Under the pieces are notes generated by a model. The model was not told the origin of the DNA. It ran no database searches and saw nothing but the letters and a program-made list of their open reading frames with translations. Below, one piece after another: positions 6,667-7,322 of a stretch of DNA of 7,322 nucleotides. The stretch is from an uncultured Porphyromonadaceae bacterium. Lineage in GTDB: Bacteria > Bacteroidota > Bacteroidia > Bacteroidales > Muribaculaceae. The position numbers were made by a program, and so were the translations under genes. The DNA lies in NCBI GenBank assembly GCA_947178565.1, contig CAMWYV010000052.1:1-7322 (forward strand). The letters are read 5' to 3'. Each line of letters begins with the position of its first letter. Within the stretch, counting starts at the first letter, position 1.

Positions 6667-7322
6667 ATGAACAAGTACTTATTATCCATGGCAGTGGCAG
6701 TCATGACATTCACCGCCTGTACTTCAGAAGATGTGGTCGATGTAAGCCAGACCCAAAGCAATGTCATAGGCTTTGAGAATGTGGTCAACAAGTCGAGCCG
6801 TGCCGTCGAGGGAGACCTCAGTAACACATCCTTTGACCACTTCATGGTGTATGGCTACTACACCAAGCCCAACCTCACTACACCTGTCCAGATATTCAAC
6901 GGTGTGGACGTCAACAGAAAGGTAGTGAACGGTAAGACATCGTGGGGATATGACGGAGTGCGCTACTGGGTGCCCGGATGCTCATATTTCTTCTATGCCT
7001 ACTCATGCGCCGATATAGCGATCTCAAGCGTGTATGGCAACCCGACTTTCAGCCTCTTTGACGCTAACAACACTTCTATCGACAGCCGTGCGCTGCTTAT
7101 ACAGCACTATACCTGTGACCAGAGCCATCAGCATGACCTCGTGTATGCCGAGAATGAAAATATTCTGGCAACCGAGAAAGGAAACCCTGACGTGTCGCTC
7201 AGCTTCTCACATGCCCTCTGCAAGATCAAGGCTGTATTCACCACCGATTTCCCCAATGGTTACAAGGTCTATGTTTCCAATGTCTATGTCTCTGACTTCT
7301 ATAACCGGGCTGACTTCAACGT
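6667..7322 (+). CDS. Fimbrillin family lipoprotein, N-terminal 218 residues (3' end outside window)
   Basis: I translated this from the ATG at 6667; it stays open to the right edge (218 full codons). A lipoprotein signal peptide ends in the lipobox F15-T-A-C18. A Ser/Thr-poor linker then leads to 'KSSRAVE' (42-48), where R45-A46 sits almost exactly where FimA/Mfa1-type prepilins are cut by an Arg-specific protease. The fimbrillin N-domain follows, with 'FDHFMVYGYYT' (56-66), 'RYWVPGCSYFFYAYSC' (99-114) and 'LSFSHALCKIKAVF' (178-191); the 'FSHAL' strand is typical of fimbrillin/Mfa-like (type V pilin) proteins. It is probably a structural or tip subunit of a surface fimbria. The 56-nt gap after the DUF5119 gene is A-rich, has no terminator and reads through; it ends in an A/T-rich leader without Shine-Dalgarno. 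Confidence 0.88.
   Translation, partial: MNKYLLSMAVAVMTFTACTSEDVVDVSQTQSNVIGFENVVNKSSRAVEGDLSNTSFDHFMVYGYYTKPNLTTPVQIFNGVDVNRKVVNGKTSWGYDGVRYWVPGCSYFFYAYSCADIAISSVYGNPTFSLFDANNTSIDSRALLIQHYTCDQSHQHDLVYAENENILATEKGNPDVSLSFSHALCKIKAVFTTDFPNGYKVYVSNVYVSDFYNRADFN

Overview
The window reads as ordinary chromosomal DNA from the phylum Bacteroidota, order Bacteroidales; a gut Bacteroides/Muribaculaceae-type genome is my guess. The reasons are: promoters of the Bacteroidales form (TTG ~20 nt TAnnTTTG), A/T-rich leaders with almost no Shine-Dalgarno, TlpA-like proteins with Bacteroidales-type N-terminal domains, and a DUF3575 - DUF5119 - fimbrillin gene series. No rRNA, tRNA, CRISPR array or insertion sequence was seen.

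Left half, minus strand (1-3857): going with transcription, hppA encodes a membrane-integral, ion-pumping pyrophosphatase. It is driven from a well-formed promoter at 3945-3975 and ends in a strong intrinsic terminator at 1558-1608. Only 7 nt beyond the terminator T-tract, a second unit begins. It holds a periplasmic TlpA-type thioredoxin-fold protein with a WCGPC active site, then 46 nt later a second protein of similar N-terminal design that runs off the left edge. An 8-bp inverted repeat pairs the stop codon of the first with the start region of the second, suggesting translational coupling.

Centre (3858-4426): a 569-nt divergent intergenic region. It holds the hppA promoter and a foldable hppA leader, an inverted repeat between the two promoters, a plus-strand promoter at 4132-4162, and a roughly 260-nt plus-strand leader with several stem-loops and two abutting mini-ORFs.

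Right half, plus strand (4427-7322): a type V (FimA/Mfa1-like) fimbria or surface-adhesin operon. It encodes an OmpA-like/DUF3575 outer-membrane protein, a DUF5119 lipoprotein 9 nt downstream, and a fimbrillin lipoprotein cut off by the right edge.

I see no wholly new system. The points worth a second look are the dual Na+/H+ pump signature in HppA, the structured leader in front of the fimbrial operon, the stop/start-spanning hairpin in the TlpA pair, and the terminator abutting the tlpA-like gene.
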